Notes: generated from the letters alone by a model not told the origin. A stretch of DNA of 64,000 nt from Spirochaetota bacterium (GCA_017999915.1 JAGNKX010000001.1:372001-436000), one strand, 5' to 3'. Positions 35,206 to 44,360 are shown, numbered from the stretch's first letter. Made by a program: numbers and translations.

Positions 35206-35569
35206 CTATGGCAATCTCGGCGCTGCCGATGGCCGTATCCTTCTTGTAGGCCCTGACCAGGTATTTTCCCCCGGTATAGAAAGCAAGGTTCACCGAGGCT
35301 GTCTGCTTGTCCGGTTTCACGTCTACGGTGAGGGTGTCGACCTTCTCGGTCTTTTTCTCCCTCACCTCGTAGACCCGCACCGTTATTGATTTCACCCCGA
35401 AGGGATCCTCGCTGTTGATGACAGCCGTAAGCTCGCCGTCCTCGAATTTCGTGCCGCAATTGACGCCTTCCCCCTTGGGAGACACGCCCTCGCAAAACTG
35501 TATCGCCTTCGACCGCGAACAGCCGGCGACGAAGGACAGGATGACGCAAAGCAACAGGACTTTTTTCAT
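35195..35569 (-). CDS. Small putative lipoprotein
   Basis: From ATG 35569 the protein has 124 residues, opening with K-K and a hydrophobic stretch that ends in the lipobox V-A-G-C (about residue 17). An upstream frame extension to 35659 would spoil the signal peptide. The mature region has C-E-G-V-S and N-C-G-T-K-F, then a beta-rich segment with alternating hydrophobic residues, perhaps an immunoglobulin-like fold. Function is unknown. It is convergent with lspA and shares a hairpin with it. Confidence 0.7.
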   Translation of the reverse strand: MKKVLLLCVILSFVAGCSRSKAIQFCEGVSPKGEGVNCGTKFEDGELTAVINSEDPFGVKSITVRVYEVREKKTEKVDTLTVDVKPDKQTASVNLAFYTGGKYLVRAYKKDTAIGSAEIAIEER

Positions 35570-35716
35570 GGGCGGGCACCGTTCATATAAAATTGCCGGA
35601 TAGCAGCGACTGCATATCCGGCTCCCAGTGTCATACAGGGCGCGATTCATTACAATCAAAAAATGATGTATCCCGCGGCAAAAGCCGGTTCAGGCGCCCT
35701 TGGCGATGACAAACTT

Positions 35717-36853
35717 TCACATAATATCATTGAGGTTCTTGACCAGATTTGCGAGGCTGTCCGCCGTGCCTGCCATTTCCTCCGACGAGGAAGCGTTTTT
35801 CTGGGATATCTCACCCAGACCGTTCATGCTGGAGCTGATCTGACGTACCCCCTGCTCTATCTCCGTATTGGACAGGGCCATCTCCTCGACCAGTTGCACG
35901 ATGGTCTTTGACGAGTCTATTATTCCTCTCATCGATCCGATGCTGTTCGCTGATAGGTTTTCTCCCTGCCTGATCGTTCCCAGGGAATTGGCGATCAGGT
36001 CGCTGATCTCTTTCGACGATTGTGAGGTCCTTTGCGCCAGGTTCCGCACCTCGGCGGCCACCACGGCAAATCCCCTGCCGTGCTCACCGGCCCGGGCCGC
36101 TTCGACCGCCGCGTTGAGGGCCAGGAGGTTGGTCTGGAAGGCGATGCTGTTGATGAAATCGACGATCTCGGTCACCTTCTCTGTGTCCTTGCTGATGTCA
36201 CTGATCGACAGGATTGCATCCTCTATCTGCTTTCCACCGTCAACGGCTTTCCGCGACGAATCGTCGGTTACTGTTCTCGCGTCGAGTGATTTCCGGGCGT
36301 TTTCCGTAACGTTGGCCAGGATCTCCTCAAGGGAGGAGGATATCTCCTCGATGTTTGCTGATTGTTCCGATGAGCTGGCGCTGAGGGATTGCGATGCATT
36401 GCGTATCTGCTGCGATGCATCAACAAGATACCTGCTCAGGTCCGCCATAGTGCCGATCATCTGGCTGAGTTTCCGGGCCATTGTCTTTAACTGATCTGAT
36501 ATTTCGCCGAATTCATCCCGGCTGGTCAGATTGATGTCAACATTGAGATCTCCATTGGAAATCCTGGATATGGCCTTTTGCATGTCTTTGATCGGACGAA
36601 CAATCAGTGAATTGATAAAAAGAACCGCCACAACGCCGGTGACGAGGCCGATCGGGATCGTGATCAGACTGACCTTGAAGGTCATCCCCATTTTTCCCAG
36701 GATAAATCCCAGGTAGGTTATAAAAGCTACCGAGATAACAAAAATGATGAACAGCTTGGTAATGATTTTCCACCTGTAAAGGCCATAGGAAACGCCGGTA
36801 AGAAGAAAAAAAACAGAGACAAGGATACAGGCGAAGAGAATGTATTCATTCAT
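35717..36853 (-). CDS. Methyl-accepting chemotaxis-type signalling protein
   Basis: This encodes 378 residues with a near-perfect ribosome-binding site (GAGGTGAT). Three hydrophobic segments fall within residues 1-90, leaving almost no extracellular domain, so it probably senses something within or close to the membrane or acts with a partner. A HAMP domain follows ([13 protein letters not shown], about 90-140). The signalling domain has the invariant hairpin tip [23 protein letters not shown], which binds CheA and CheW. No che genes are adjacent. It is shorter than most receptors (500-700 residues). Confidence 0.93.
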   Translation of the reverse strand: MNEYILFACILVSVFFLLTGVSYGLYRWKIITKLFIIFVISVAFITYLGFILGKMGMTFKVSLITIPIGLVTGVVAVLFINSLIVRPIKDMQKAISRISNGDLNVDINLTSRDEFGEISDQLKTMARKLSQMIGTMADLSRYLVDASQQIRNASQSLSASSSEQSANIEEISSSLEEILANVTENARKSLDARTVTDDSSRKAVDGGKQIEDAILSISDISKDTEKVTEIVDFINSIAFQTNLLALNAAVEAARAGEHGRGFAVVAAEVRNLAQRTSQSSKEISDLIANSLGTIRQGENLSANSIGSMRGIIDSSKTIVQLVEEMALSNTEIEQGVRQISSSMNGLGEISQKNASSSEEMAGTADSLANLVKNLNDIM

Positions 36854-36941
36854 GGCATCACCTCAAATAAATATAGGATAAGACACTTCCCCCGGAAGTG
36901 GATATTCTAAAAATACTAAATGGGTGATGCAATGTCAATCG

Positions 36942-38189
36942 TCACACGATCATATTCTCGCACACAAGCTCGGTCAGGTATTTCACTTCTACGTCCAGTC
37001 CGTAGCCGCTCTGTATGGTCTTCAATTGAGAAACGCAGTTCTCGCAGGCGGTGACCACGATTTTCGCCCCCGTCGCCACAATCTGCTCCTTTTTCGGCTT
37101 CCCGGTCTTTATCCTGAAATCCTCGTTATCCAGGGCCACCAGGCCTCCGCCACCGCCGCAGCACCAGTTCTGGCCCTTTGTCGGCGTCATTTCCCGGTAG
37201 TCGGTGACTATTCTTCGGATTATATCACGCGGCTCCTCGAAGACGCCGCCGTTTCTTCCCAGCTGGCACGGGTCATGGTAGGTGACCGGTTCCGTGACAG
37301 AGCCTTCCTTGAGCTTGATCTTTCCTTCTTTCAGGTAGCGATGTATCACCTCGACGATGCTAGACACCTTAAAGGGAAGCTTTCCCATGAGGGCCCTGAG
37401 TATCCTGAAAGCGGTGCCGCACTCGACGATGACCACTTCCTTCACGTTCAGTGATGTCGCTTCCTTGATGATGCGCTGGGCGATGAAATTCGCCTTTTCA
37501 GGATCACCGGCGAAAAAGCCGAAATTGACAGCCTCGAAAAAGCTCAGGGTCCAGTTTTCTTTGGCAGCACTGAAAATGATCGCGGGATTCACGATGGAAT
37601 GGGCGCCGGCAAGGCCGACGTAAAGGATATTTGCGTCCTTTTTCTCCATGGGAATCAGGCCGTCGGAAGACGGCAGGTTAAGCTTTTTCTGAACCTCCTT
37701 TTCGAGGTCGCGGATGACGTTCCGGTATCCTTCCTTGAACTGGTCGATGCTTTTCCCCTTTTCCACTGCCGCATCGGCGAGCATGACGAGCTCCTCCGGG
37801 GCGGTGCCGTTGGCTACCAGGAGGTGCTTGGCCACCCCCATCATCATGCCAGTATCGATGCCAAAAGGACAGTTGACAACGCAGCGGCGGCACCCGGTGC
37901 AGGACCACGCCGCCTCGTAGAGCTGGTCCATCACCGTATCGCTGAATTTCGTCGCATCGCTCCAGTAGGGGAATAGGAAACCGCTGGGACGAGTGTATTT
38001 CTTGTAGAGCTTGCGGATCACTTCGGCCCTGCCTACGGGGGAGTACTCTTTTTTCGGTATGCCTTGAAAGGCATGGCAGGTGTCATAGCAGAGACCGCAC
38101 CGGGTGCAGGTGTCCACATAATAACGCATCGGCCTATTGAGACGCGTTTTAAGGATTTTTTTCAGTTCCATCCCTTTTTCTTTTTCCAT
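36942..38189 (-). CDS. Iron-sulfur heterodisulfide-reductase-like protein (HdrD/DsrK type)
   Basis: This encodes 415 residues. Two 4Fe-4S motifs occupy the N-terminus: C28-x-x-C31-x-x-C34-x-x-x-C38 and C97-x-x-C100-x-x-C103-x-x-x-C107-P. The C-terminal region carries a CCG-type cysteine-rich domain: H-D-P-C-Q-L-G-R, W-C-C-G-G-G-G-G and A-C-E-N-C. This composition matches HdrD, DsrK and TmcB, which reduce disulfides or trisulfides with electrons from a membrane cytochrome. It lies 3 bases after the DsrM-like gene and is clearly its partner, acting on the cytosolic membrane face. The substrate is not known; the upstream tusA and dsrE2 genes suggest a protein-bound sulfur species. Confidence 0.88.
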   Translation of the reverse strand: MEKEKGMELKKILKTRLNRPMRYYVDTCTRCGLCYDTCHAFQGIPKKEYSPVGRAEVIRKLYKKYTRPSGFLFPYWSDATKFSDTVMDQLYEAAWSCTGCRRCVVNCPFGIDTGMMMGVAKHLLVANGTAPEELVMLADAAVEKGKSIDQFKEGYRNVIRDLEKEVQKKLNLPSSDGLIPMEKKDANILYVGLAGAHSIVNPAIIFSAAKENWTLSFFEAVNFGFFAGDPEKANFIAQRIIKEATSLNVKEVVIVECGTAFRILRALMGKLPFKVSSIVEVIHRYLKEGKIKLKEGSVTEPVTYHDPCQLGRNGGVFEEPRDIIRRIVTDYREMTPTKGQNWCCGGGGGLVALDNEDFRIKTGKPKKEQIVATGAKIVVTACENCVSQLKTIQSGYGLDVEVKYLTELVCENMIV

Positions 38190-38192
38190 GAC

Positions 38193-38915
38193 TTACTTCC
38201 TCCTGAGGTTCAATGAAAGAAACGCGAAGGCCATGTGCACCACTTTCGAGAAGGGAATCATCATAAGGACCAGGTTCGCGAGGAAAACATGGAGCACCAC
38301 CAGGACATAGTGTGGAGAATCGGCTATGCCCGAGGGAACGACCGGCTTAAAGGCCACCAGGCTCGACAGGTATTCGCGGTACGCCTCCACCGGTATGTCG
38401 AAGGCGCCCCCGCCCGCGTAGAACCGCGCCGACAGGTGCAGATGGCTCCCCAGGAAGATCGTCAGGAACAGCATGATCAGGAACAGGAAGTCCTCAGGCG
38501 CGGAAATCTCACGCCAGGGGGATTTGAATCTGCGGAAGAAAAAATAGAGCACCGAAAGCGTAAGCACGATGCCGACCGCTCCGGCCCCCAGGAAAACATC
38601 GTGGGGGATTATCTGCAGCACCTTGAATTCCCGGATAAGCTCAAGATGGCCGATGAAAAGAAGGACAAAGGCCACGTGGAAGACAATGATGAAGAGCCAG
38701 AAGACCTTGTCCTTCTTCCAGGCCGCCGGAACCGCGAAGGCCTCGGCGGCTACCCCAATGGGTCTCGGCAAACGCTTCGGAAAGGTCGCCAGCGAACCGG
38801 GAAATTTTTTTGAAAAGAATACCACAATGAGCTTGAACAACAGGCCGCCGATCAACATGGCAAAGGCCGAATACACCATGGGCACCATGGCAAAATAAAA
38901 TATCTTGCTCCACAT
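38193..38915 (-). CDS. Respiratory nitrate reductase gamma-like / DsrM-type membrane cytochrome b
   Basis: This encodes 240 residues with five predicted membrane helices. Histidines in helices (F-H-V-A-F-V-L-L-F-I-G-H, G-S-H-L-H-L-S-A-R and V-V-L-H-V-F-L-A-N) are placed as haem b ligands in the NarI/DsrM family. It should oxidise menaquinol and pass electrons to the Fe-S partner encoded 3 bases downstream. GAGGAG precedes the ATG. It has no nitrate reductase neighbours, so nitrate respiration is unlikely despite the family name. A strong hairpin lies between it and tusA. Confidence 0.87.
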   Translation of the reverse strand: MWSKIFYFAMVPMVYSAFAMLIGGLLFKLIVVFFSKKFPGSLATFPKRLPRPIGVAAEAFAVPAAWKKDKVFWLFIIVFHVAFVLLFIGHLELIREFKVLQIIPHDVFLGAGAVGIVLTLSVLYFFFRRFKSPWREISAPEDFLFLIMLFLTIFLGSHLHLSARFYAGGGAFDIPVEAYREYLSSLVAFKPVVPSGIADSPHYVLVVLHVFLANLVLMMIPFSKVVHMAFAFLSLNLRRK

Positions 38916-38945
38916 GTTGCGCTCCTCGGTTATTTATAATATCCG

Positions 38946-38970
38946 CGGGATGCGGTTTCACCGCATCCCG
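38946..38970 (-). other. Intercistronic hairpin between tusA and the dsrM-like gene
   Basis: CGGGATGCGG and CCGCATCCCG form a perfect 10-bp stem with a 5-base loop. There is no U-tract. It lies within the presumed operon and could slow the polymerase or protect mRNA ends, making sulfur-relay transcripts more abundant than membrane-complex transcripts. Confidence 0.5.
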
Positions 38971-38984
38971 TCATGAGTAGATTG

Positions 38985-39224
38985 CTATTTCAGCTTCTTG
39001 ATGAAGAATGTAGTAACAGTGTCTTTTTTGTCGGTGCTGACTATTTCATTGCCCGTGCTCTTGGCCCAGGCCGGGAAATCAGCGTGAGCCCCGGGATCGG
39101 TTGTCTCGGCTGCAAGGACCTGGCCAATCTGCATTTTCTTGATCTGCTGGCTCACTTTCACCACCGGCATGGGGCACGCCAATCCCTTCAGATCCATTGT
39201 GATATCTGCTTTAATGTCACTCAT
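38985..39224 (-). CDS. tusA: TusA/SirA-family sulfurtransferase
   Basis: This encodes 79 residues, the normal size of this cytosolic sulfur-carrier family. The defining C17-P-x-P motif in G-L-A-C17-P-M-P-V-V-K holds the persulfide-forming cysteine. AAGGAG precedes the start. It lies 93 bases after dsrE2 and 69 before the DsrM-like gene. In sulfur-metabolising prokaryotes TusA and DsrE2 are encoded together and hand sulfur to downstream enzymes. Here the context favours sulfur trafficking in energy metabolism rather than tRNA thiolation, though that is inference. Confidence 0.92.
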   Translation of the reverse strand: MSDIKADITMDLKGLACPMPVVKVSQQIKKMQIGQVLAAETTDPGAHADFPAWAKSTGNEIVSTDKKDTVTTFFIKKLK

Positions 39225-39317
39225 AGGATTCTCCTTTCATTATTCGTGATATATTCATAATTTTGAATTAGCAACTCTAATTCTTTTCATGCGATAAATT
39301 TTATACAGCATAACCGG

Positions 39318-39857
39318 TTAAATGAATAGCTGTATCCTGCTGTCACCGGCCTCCAGAAGGAATTTGGCAACGCCAACAAAATCCCTTCCCGGCACGTCGA
39401 TCATCTCCTCCCGCTTGAATCCCATAAGGTCCATGGACATTTCGCAGATGTAGATCTGAACTCCCATCTCTCCGGCAAGGGCTATCAACTCCGGCAGGGA
39501 GGCGACGTTCTTTTTCTTCATGAGTGTTTTCATCATGGCCGTGCCCATGCCGCCCATATGCATCTTGGACAGTGTAACCTTGGCCGCTCCCTTGGGGAGC
39601 ATGAACCCGAACATTTTTCCGAACAGGTCCTTGCCCTTGCCCTTCTTTTTCGGGTCCCTCAGGGCGGGGGTGGCCCAGAAGGTGAAGAACATGACCACTT
39701 CCATGCCCATAGCCGCCGCGCCCGTCCCAATGATGAACGCGGCAAGGAGCTTGTCCAGGTCTCCGCTGAAAACCACCATGGAGAGTTTGTTTTTGCGCTC
39801 ATCGCGCATCTGGGACATTTCGCTTTTCAGTGAATCTAACGTTTGTTGTATATCCAT
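39318..39857 (-). CDS. DsrE2-like sulfurtransferase (DsrE/F/H family)
   Basis: This encodes 179 residues. After an N-terminal helix, S-M-V-V-F-S-G-D-L-D-K begins the DsrE fold. M-G-M-E-V-V-M-F-F-T-F-W is the second strand, hydrophobic enough to suggest membrane association as proposed for DsrE2. The conserved active-site cysteine is Cys138 in Y-I-C-E-M-S-M-D-L-M-G. A lysine-rich loop (about 70-80) and a methionine-rich stretch (M-H-M-G-G-M-G-T-A-M-M) are typical of this subgroup. GAGGT precedes the ATG. It is the first gene of the four-gene operon and probably exchanges sulfur with the TusA partner. Confidence 0.88.
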   Translation of the reverse strand: MDIQQTLDSLKSEMSQMRDERKNKLSMVVFSGDLDKLLAAFIIGTGAAAMGMEVVMFFTFWATPALRDPKKKGKGKDLFGKMFGFMLPKGAAKVTLSKMHMGGMGTAMMKTLMKKKNVASLPELIALAGEMGVQIYICEMSMDLMGFKREEMIDVPGRDFVGVAKFLLEAGDSRIQLFI

Positions 39858-39903
39858 ACTTTACCTCATTCATCATGATCCATGATTATTTAATATAATG
39901 ATA

Positions 39904-39932
39904 TTATTATAAGAAGTAAAGATTAATGTCAA
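39904..39932 (-). promoter_or_regulatory. Promoter of the dsrE2-tusA operon
   Basis: On the minus strand a perfect TTGACA (39932-39927) is followed by a perfect TATAAT (39911-39906) after 15 bases, or by TAATAA after 17. The region is very A+T-rich. The dsrE2 start codon lies about 49 bases downstream. Confidence 0.5.
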
Positions 39933-40021
39933 TAAATTTTTTTATAATATTATAAAATCCTTAAATACTAAATATATGAATCATACAACAGACAAAAACG
40001 AATCATTTGTTCATATAATTA

Positions 40022-40336
40022 TTATAAAAGAGATCCCTGCAGGTCATCCTCGTTTTCGATCTCACCCGAGGCGTCATCTACATCGACTTCTTTGGCGGAA
40101 ACCTGGCCGTCTGCGCCCTTCTGCAATATTTCGATCTTGCGCTCCGCCTCATCGAGCTTCTGCCTGCAGAACTTGGCCAGTTTCATTCCCTTCTCAAACT
40201 GGCTGATCGATTCATCGAGGCCCAGGTCGCCGTCCTCGAGTTTCACCGCTATTTCCTCGAGCTTCTGCAGGGCCTTTTCGAAATCTATTTTCTCTGTCTT
40301 TTCAGCCATGGACTTAGCCGTTTTTTTCTTTTCCAT
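40022..40336 (-). CDS. xseB: Exodeoxyribonuclease VII small subunit
   Basis: This encodes 104 residues, slightly longer than usual (about 80) owing to basic N-terminal and acidic C-terminal tails. The core I-D-F-E-K-A-L-Q-K-L-E-E-I-A-V-K-L-E-D-G and L-D-E-S-I-S-Q-F-E-K-G-M-K-L is diagnostic. It forms the helical stalk around the XseA nuclease, a single-strand-specific exonuclease in the cytosol. Its start overlaps the last 23 bases of xseA, implying translational coupling. An internal ATG (M-A-E-K-T-E-K) could be an alternative start. Confidence 0.95.
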   Translation of the reverse strand: MEKKKTAKSMAEKTEKIDFEKALQKLEEIAVKLEDGDLGLDESISQFEKGMKLAKFCRQKLDEAERKIEILQKGADGQVSAKEVDVDDASGEIENEDDLQGSLL

Positions 40337-41627
40337 CGCTTCCTCCGCGCGTGATAGAATTGACGCCGCACTGCACTGTCCCGTCGGACAGCAGGAGCCG
40401 TATCAAACCGTCGATCTCCACGTCATCGACAGACCGAATGACCGACCCTTCCTCATCCGTGGCGATGGCATAGCCCCTCCGGAGCACCGCCATGGGCGAA
40501 AGCTGCTCCAGCGCCTTGAGCACCATCACGTAGGAGTGTTTTTTATTATTGATCATATTTTTCATTATCATGCGGATATCGGGAATCGAGAGAAGGCGGC
40601 TTTTACCGGCGGAGACCTTGTCCTTGAGGCTCCCCAGCATCTGGCCCAGCATGTCCGCCAGCATCTGTTCCTTCCGGTTGACTATTTCGTAGGGATCCCG
40701 GAAGATACGGCGCGAGCGGATCCCCTCGACCCTTGTGTTCAGGTCCCGAATAAGGGATCCCACCGCGTTGGACGTCCGTATCATCAGATACTCGATCTCT
40801 CCGGCCAGATCCTGCCTGGTGGGAACCGCCATCTCTGCGGCGGCGGATGGAGTCGGCGCGTAGGCGTCTGCCGCGTCGTCGCACAGGGGGTGGTCGATCT
40901 GGTGACCCACGGCGGATATGATGGGGACCCGCGAATTGTAAAATGCCCGGACCACGATTTCCTCGTTAAAGGGCATCAGGTCCTCGAAGGAGCCGCCGCC
41001 CCTTCCGGCAATGATGCAGTCGATCCGGTACCCGGGACTGTTCAGCTCCTCGATGGCCCGGGCAATGGATACCGGCGCGTCATTCCCCTGCACGATGGCC
41101 GGGGCGATGACGATCTCAATGTTCGGGTAGCGCCGCGTGGCCACCTTGATGATGTCCCTCACTGCCGCGCCGGTGGGCGATGTCGCGACGCCCAGGCGCC
41201 GGGGAAGGAAGGGGATCGGCCTTTTCCTGTCGGGATTGAAAATCCCTTCGGCCGCGAGCTTCTGCTTCAGCAGCTCTATCCGCCGCTGCAGGTCCCCCAG
41301 GCCCTCCTGCTTGACCATGGAGACATTGATCTGGTAGCTGCCCCGTTTCTCGTATACAGTGATGCTGCCGAGGGCCAGGATGCTCATCCCCTCCTTCAGC
41401 CTGAAATCAATGTTCCGGTTGGCGTGCTTGAAAAAAACCGCGGCAATGACCGCGTCGTTGTCCCTGAGGCTGAAGTAGATGTGGCCGGATGAATGAAATG
41501 TCAGGTTGAAGATCTCGCCCTTGACCCACAGGTTGTTGAAATCGGCCCGCCCCTCCAGGGTCCGCTTGATGCTGCGGGTCAGCTCGGCCACGGTGTAAAT
41601 TTTCTGCTGTGACGAGGTGTCGTTCAT
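40314..41627 (-). CDS. xseA: Exodeoxyribonuclease VII large subunit
   Basis: This encodes 437 residues, the expected length. An N-terminal OB fold (W-V-K-G-E-I-F-N-L, S-G-H-I-Y-F-S-L-R-D) binds single-stranded DNA. The catalytic domain follows with P-I-P-F-L-P-R-R-L-G-V-A-T-S-P-T-G-A-A, I-A-R-G-G-G-S-type I-A-G-R-G-G-G-S-F-E-D-L, and A-V-G-H-Q-I-D-H-P-L-C-D-D-A-A-D-A-Y-A-P-T-P-S-A-A-A. A coiled coil covers about 270-370. It degrades single-stranded DNA to oligonucleotides in repair. The upstream ribosome-binding site is weak. Confidence 0.97.
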   Translation of the reverse strand: MNDTSSQQKIYTVAELTRSIKRTLEGRADFNNLWVKGEIFNLTFHSSGHIYFSLRDNDAVIAAVFFKHANRNIDFRLKEGMSILALGSITVYEKRGSYQINVSMVKQEGLGDLQRRIELLKQKLAAEGIFNPDRKRPIPFLPRRLGVATSPTGAAVRDIIKVATRRYPNIEIVIAPAIVQGNDAPVSIARAIEELNSPGYRIDCIIAGRGGGSFEDLMPFNEEIVVRAFYNSRVPIISAVGHQIDHPLCDDAADAYAPTPSAAAEMAVPTRQDLAGEIEYLMIRTSNAVGSLIRDLNTRVEGIRSRRIFRDPYEIVNRKEQMLADMLGQMLGSLKDKVSAGKSRLLSIPDIRMIMKNMINNKKHSYVMVLKALEQLSPMAVLRRGYAIATDEEGSVIRSVDDVEIDGLIRLLLSDGTVQCGVNSITRGGSDGKEKNG

Positions 41628-41691
41628 GATCCGGATATTATTGGGGCCATGAACAATAAATCAATGAAAAAATGAGCCGCGACGACCGAGT

Positions 41692-44292
41692 TTAATTGTT
41701 TTCGATACTCGCCGCCAGGGCCCCGGAAGCGTGTATCTCGCTGAAGGAATCGTGGATCCCAAGGAAAATATCCACGATGCCCGGATCGAACTGCGATCCG
41801 GAGCAGCGCACGATTTCCTTCAATGTAAAATTGTGGGACAGGGCTGTCCGATAGGGCCGCTCCGATGTCATCGCGTCATAGGCATCGGCAATGGCCATGA
41901 CTCGTGCCCCGATGGGGATATCGTCCTTGTACAGGGCGTTGGGGTATCCCTTGCCGTTGTAATGCTCATGGTGGGCGATGATGATCGACGCGACGTTGTT
42001 GAACTCCGTTATGGGCTTGATGATCAGTGCGCCGTTCACGGGATGGTTCTTGATCTGGGCGAACTCGCTATCCGTCAGCTTGCAGGTATTGTGCAATATC
42101 TCTTCGGGAACGGCTATCTTGCCGACGTCATGAAGAAGGGCGGCAAGCTCCAGGTCCTTGAGCTCATGGTCGGCAAAACCCATCTTGCGCGCCAGGGCCA
42201 TGGAGTACCTGCTCACGCGAAGGGAATGGTCCTTGGTGTAATTATCCTTGGCCTCGATCGTCGACACCAGGGACTTAACCATGGCAAGGAGAAGGATCCG
42301 CTGGCGGTCCACAAGGTCATCGGTCCGGACTTTCAGATTGTGATTTGCAAGGGCAAGGGCTTCCTCAATAGTCCGGGTCCGGAGGAGCGACCTGACCCGC
42401 GCCTTGAGTTCATCCGCGTCAAAGGGCTTTGCCAGGTAATCATTGGCCCCCGAATCTATTCCCGCCACCAGCATCTCGGAACCGGCCCGGGCCGTCACGA
42501 GGATAATCGGGATATGCTTCAGGGAAGGATCGCTCTTCACTTCGCGGCAGAAGGAATAGCCGTCCATTTCAGGCATCATCACGTCACATATGACCAGATC
42601 CGGGATATTCTCGCGGAGCATGGCAAGCCCTTTTCGTCCGGAATTGCAGAGGAGGAGATCGAACTCATCTTTAAGAAGGAAATGCATCAGCTTGAGAATA
42701 TCGGGATTATCATCAATGATCAGTATCGTATAATCATGGATCCCGCTCCGGTGTTCGTACGTTTCCAGATCAAGGCGCTGTTCAAGGTCGATGAGCTGCA
42801 GCTGCCGGTAATTGCTCACCACGTCGCTGACCTTGAGGCCCTCAACGTCGCTGGCCCGCTTCTTGTATTGCACCGGCTGCTCCGCTTTCCTCCTGTCCCG
42901 CACATCCTCATGGATATGGTCATCACCCTTTTTGATCTGGACGATAAAGCGCGAGCCCCTTCCCAGAGCGCTCTGGGCCCGGATTGACCCGCCATGGAGC
43001 TCGACGATTTCTTTTGCGAGGGACAATCCCAGCCCGGTGCCCTCCCTGCTCCTGGTGGATGATCCGTCCACCTGGGCAAAGCGGTCGAAAATGGTTTCGA
43101 GCATATCGGCGGGTATTCCTTCCCCCGTGTCCTCGACGACAAGCTCCACTTCATTCTCGGAATTGTCGATTGACAGGATGATCCTTCCCCCGGCCGCGGT
43201 GAACTTGATCGCGTTATGAAGGAGATTGATAATGACCTTTTCAAACTGCTCCGTGTCGATCATGACCCGGATCCCGTCTTTCATCTGGTACTGGAAATAG
43301 AGCTTCAACCCGCGGGTTCCCGCCATGTGCTGCACTGTGGCCACGATATCTTCGCAGAACTTAATAAGCTCAACTTCCTGGAAGTTGAGGCGCATCCTCC
43401 CCGCTTCCAGCTTTGCGAAATCGAGAAGGTTGTTGATCTGTTTCAGCAACCTGAGGCCGTTGTTTTGCATGATGGTCAGGGTGTTCCGCACATTTTCCGA
43501 AACAACGCCCTTCGGGTCATTGATCAGGGCTCCAAGGGGCGCCAGTATGAGTGTAAGGGGCGTGCGCAGCTCATGGCTCACATTGGTGAAGAATTCGGTC
43601 TTCAGGCGGTCATGGGTAAGGAGCTTCTGGTTTGACTCGGCGAGCTCATCGGTCAGCATCTCCAAGTCGTCGTTGGCTTTTTGAAGGTTAAGACGTGCTT
43701 CTAATTGATTCAGTCTCGTTATATTCTTGAAATAGGTTCCAAGAACCGACAAAAACATTGTAGTTATTAAGAAAAAATTATTTGAAATAATAATATTATA
43801 ATCGGTTGTTCGATTAATCAACAGCGGAGAAATATAATAAGCATATATTATTAAACAAGTGACCATGACTTTCTTTACTGTTAGAGGTAATACAAAAATC
43901 ATAAGCAGCACTGTCAGGTTAATGCCTGCATAATACATGCTGGAAGGGCCACCGGTCAGATGACACATGGTTGCAATGTCAATTCCGCTCACCATCATCA
44001 TAATCATCGCGATCTTTTGAGTATTGTTTTTTACTAATTTTGTATTCAGCGATAAATAAATGATGATGCACATGACAACAACAACAATTCGCAGAGCCCA
44101 GAGCATTTGGTATTTATCAGGATACACAAAAATATCCAACGCTCCAAATATAGGATAAAAAATAATACCTATATAACAGGTAACCTTGATCATGTCTAGA
44201 CCAAGTATTTTAGTCTCCTGCTGGAATTTTTCGCGAAGATAGCCATCTTCTATTTTTTCATTTATATATTGTTTTAACATGTTAATATACAT
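41692..44292 (-). CDS. Membrane hybrid histidine kinase with receiver and HD-GYP phosphodiesterase domains
   Basis: This encodes 866 residues. Six probable membrane helices fill residues about 33-185, then a coiled coil. The HisKA phospho-acceptor is His240 in V-S-H-E-L-R-T-P; the ATPase domain (about 340-455) has N360, D-T-G-E-G and G-T-G-L-G-L. A receiver domain (about 522-640) carries Asp570 in I-C-D-V-M-M-P. The C-terminal HD-GYP domain (about 672-855) has H721-D722 and G782-Y-P, so c-di-GMP hydrolysis is expected. The combination suggests that a membrane signal drives phosphorelay to the receiver and gates c-di-GMP breakdown. It lies 68 bases after the radical SAM gene on the same strand, so it may belong to the PilZ cluster. 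The membrane-domain DNA is more A+T-rich than the rest. Confidence 0.92.
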   Translation of the reverse strand: MYINMLKQYINEKIEDGYLREKFQQETKILGLDMIKVTCYIGIIFYPIFGALDIFVYPDKYQMLWALRIVVVVMCIIIYLSLNTKLVKNNTQKIAMIMMMVSGIDIATMCHLTGGPSSMYYAGINLTVLLMIFVLPLTVKKVMVTCLIIYAYYISPLLINRTTDYNIIISNNFFLITTMFLSVLGTYFKNITRLNQLEARLNLQKANDDLEMLTDELAESNQKLLTHDRLKTEFFTNVSHELRTPLTLILAPLGALINDPKGVVSENVRNTLTIMQNNGLRLLKQINNLLDFAKLEAGRMRLNFQEVELIKFCEDIVATVQHMAGTRGLKLYFQYQMKDGIRVMIDTEQFEKVIINLLHNAIKFTAAGGRIILSIDNSENEVELVVEDTGEGIPADMLETIFDRFAQVDGSSTRSREGTGLGLSLAKEIVELHGGSIRAQSALGRGSRFIVQIKKGDDHIHEDVRDRRKAEQPVQYKKRASDVEGLKVSDVVSNYRQLQLIDLEQRLDLETYEHRSGIHDYTILIIDDNPDILKLMHFLLKDEFDLLLCNSGRKGLAMLRENIPDLVICDVMMPEMDGYSFCREVKSDPSLKHIPIILVTARAGSEMLVAGIDSGANDYLAKPFDADELKARVRSLLRTRTIEEALALANHNLKVRTDDLVDRQRILLLAMVKSLVSTIEAKDNYTKDHSLRVSRYSMALARKMGFADHELKDLELAALLHDVGKIAVPEEILHNTCKLTDSEFAQIKNHPVNGALIIKPITEFNNVASIIIAHHEHYNGKGYPNALYKDDIPIGARVMAIADAYDAMTSERPYRTALSHNFTLKEIVRCSGSQFDPGIVDIFLGIHDSFSEIHASGALAASIENN

Positions 44293-44360
44293 AATTTCTT
44301 CAAACCTGGATTGATTTTATTATGAGATACGTTTTCTTTTTTCAGTAATAAAAACCATTT

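Noticed and set aside
38193-38915. Annotation as nitrate reductase gamma subunit acting in nitrate respiration
   Set aside because: No narG, narH or narJ genes are adjacent; the HdrD/DsrK-like partner and sulfur carriers fit a DsrM-type role better.
40092-41492. Rightward 466-codon open frame opposite xseB/xseA
   Set aside because: It is antisense to two certain genes and has no signature of its own.
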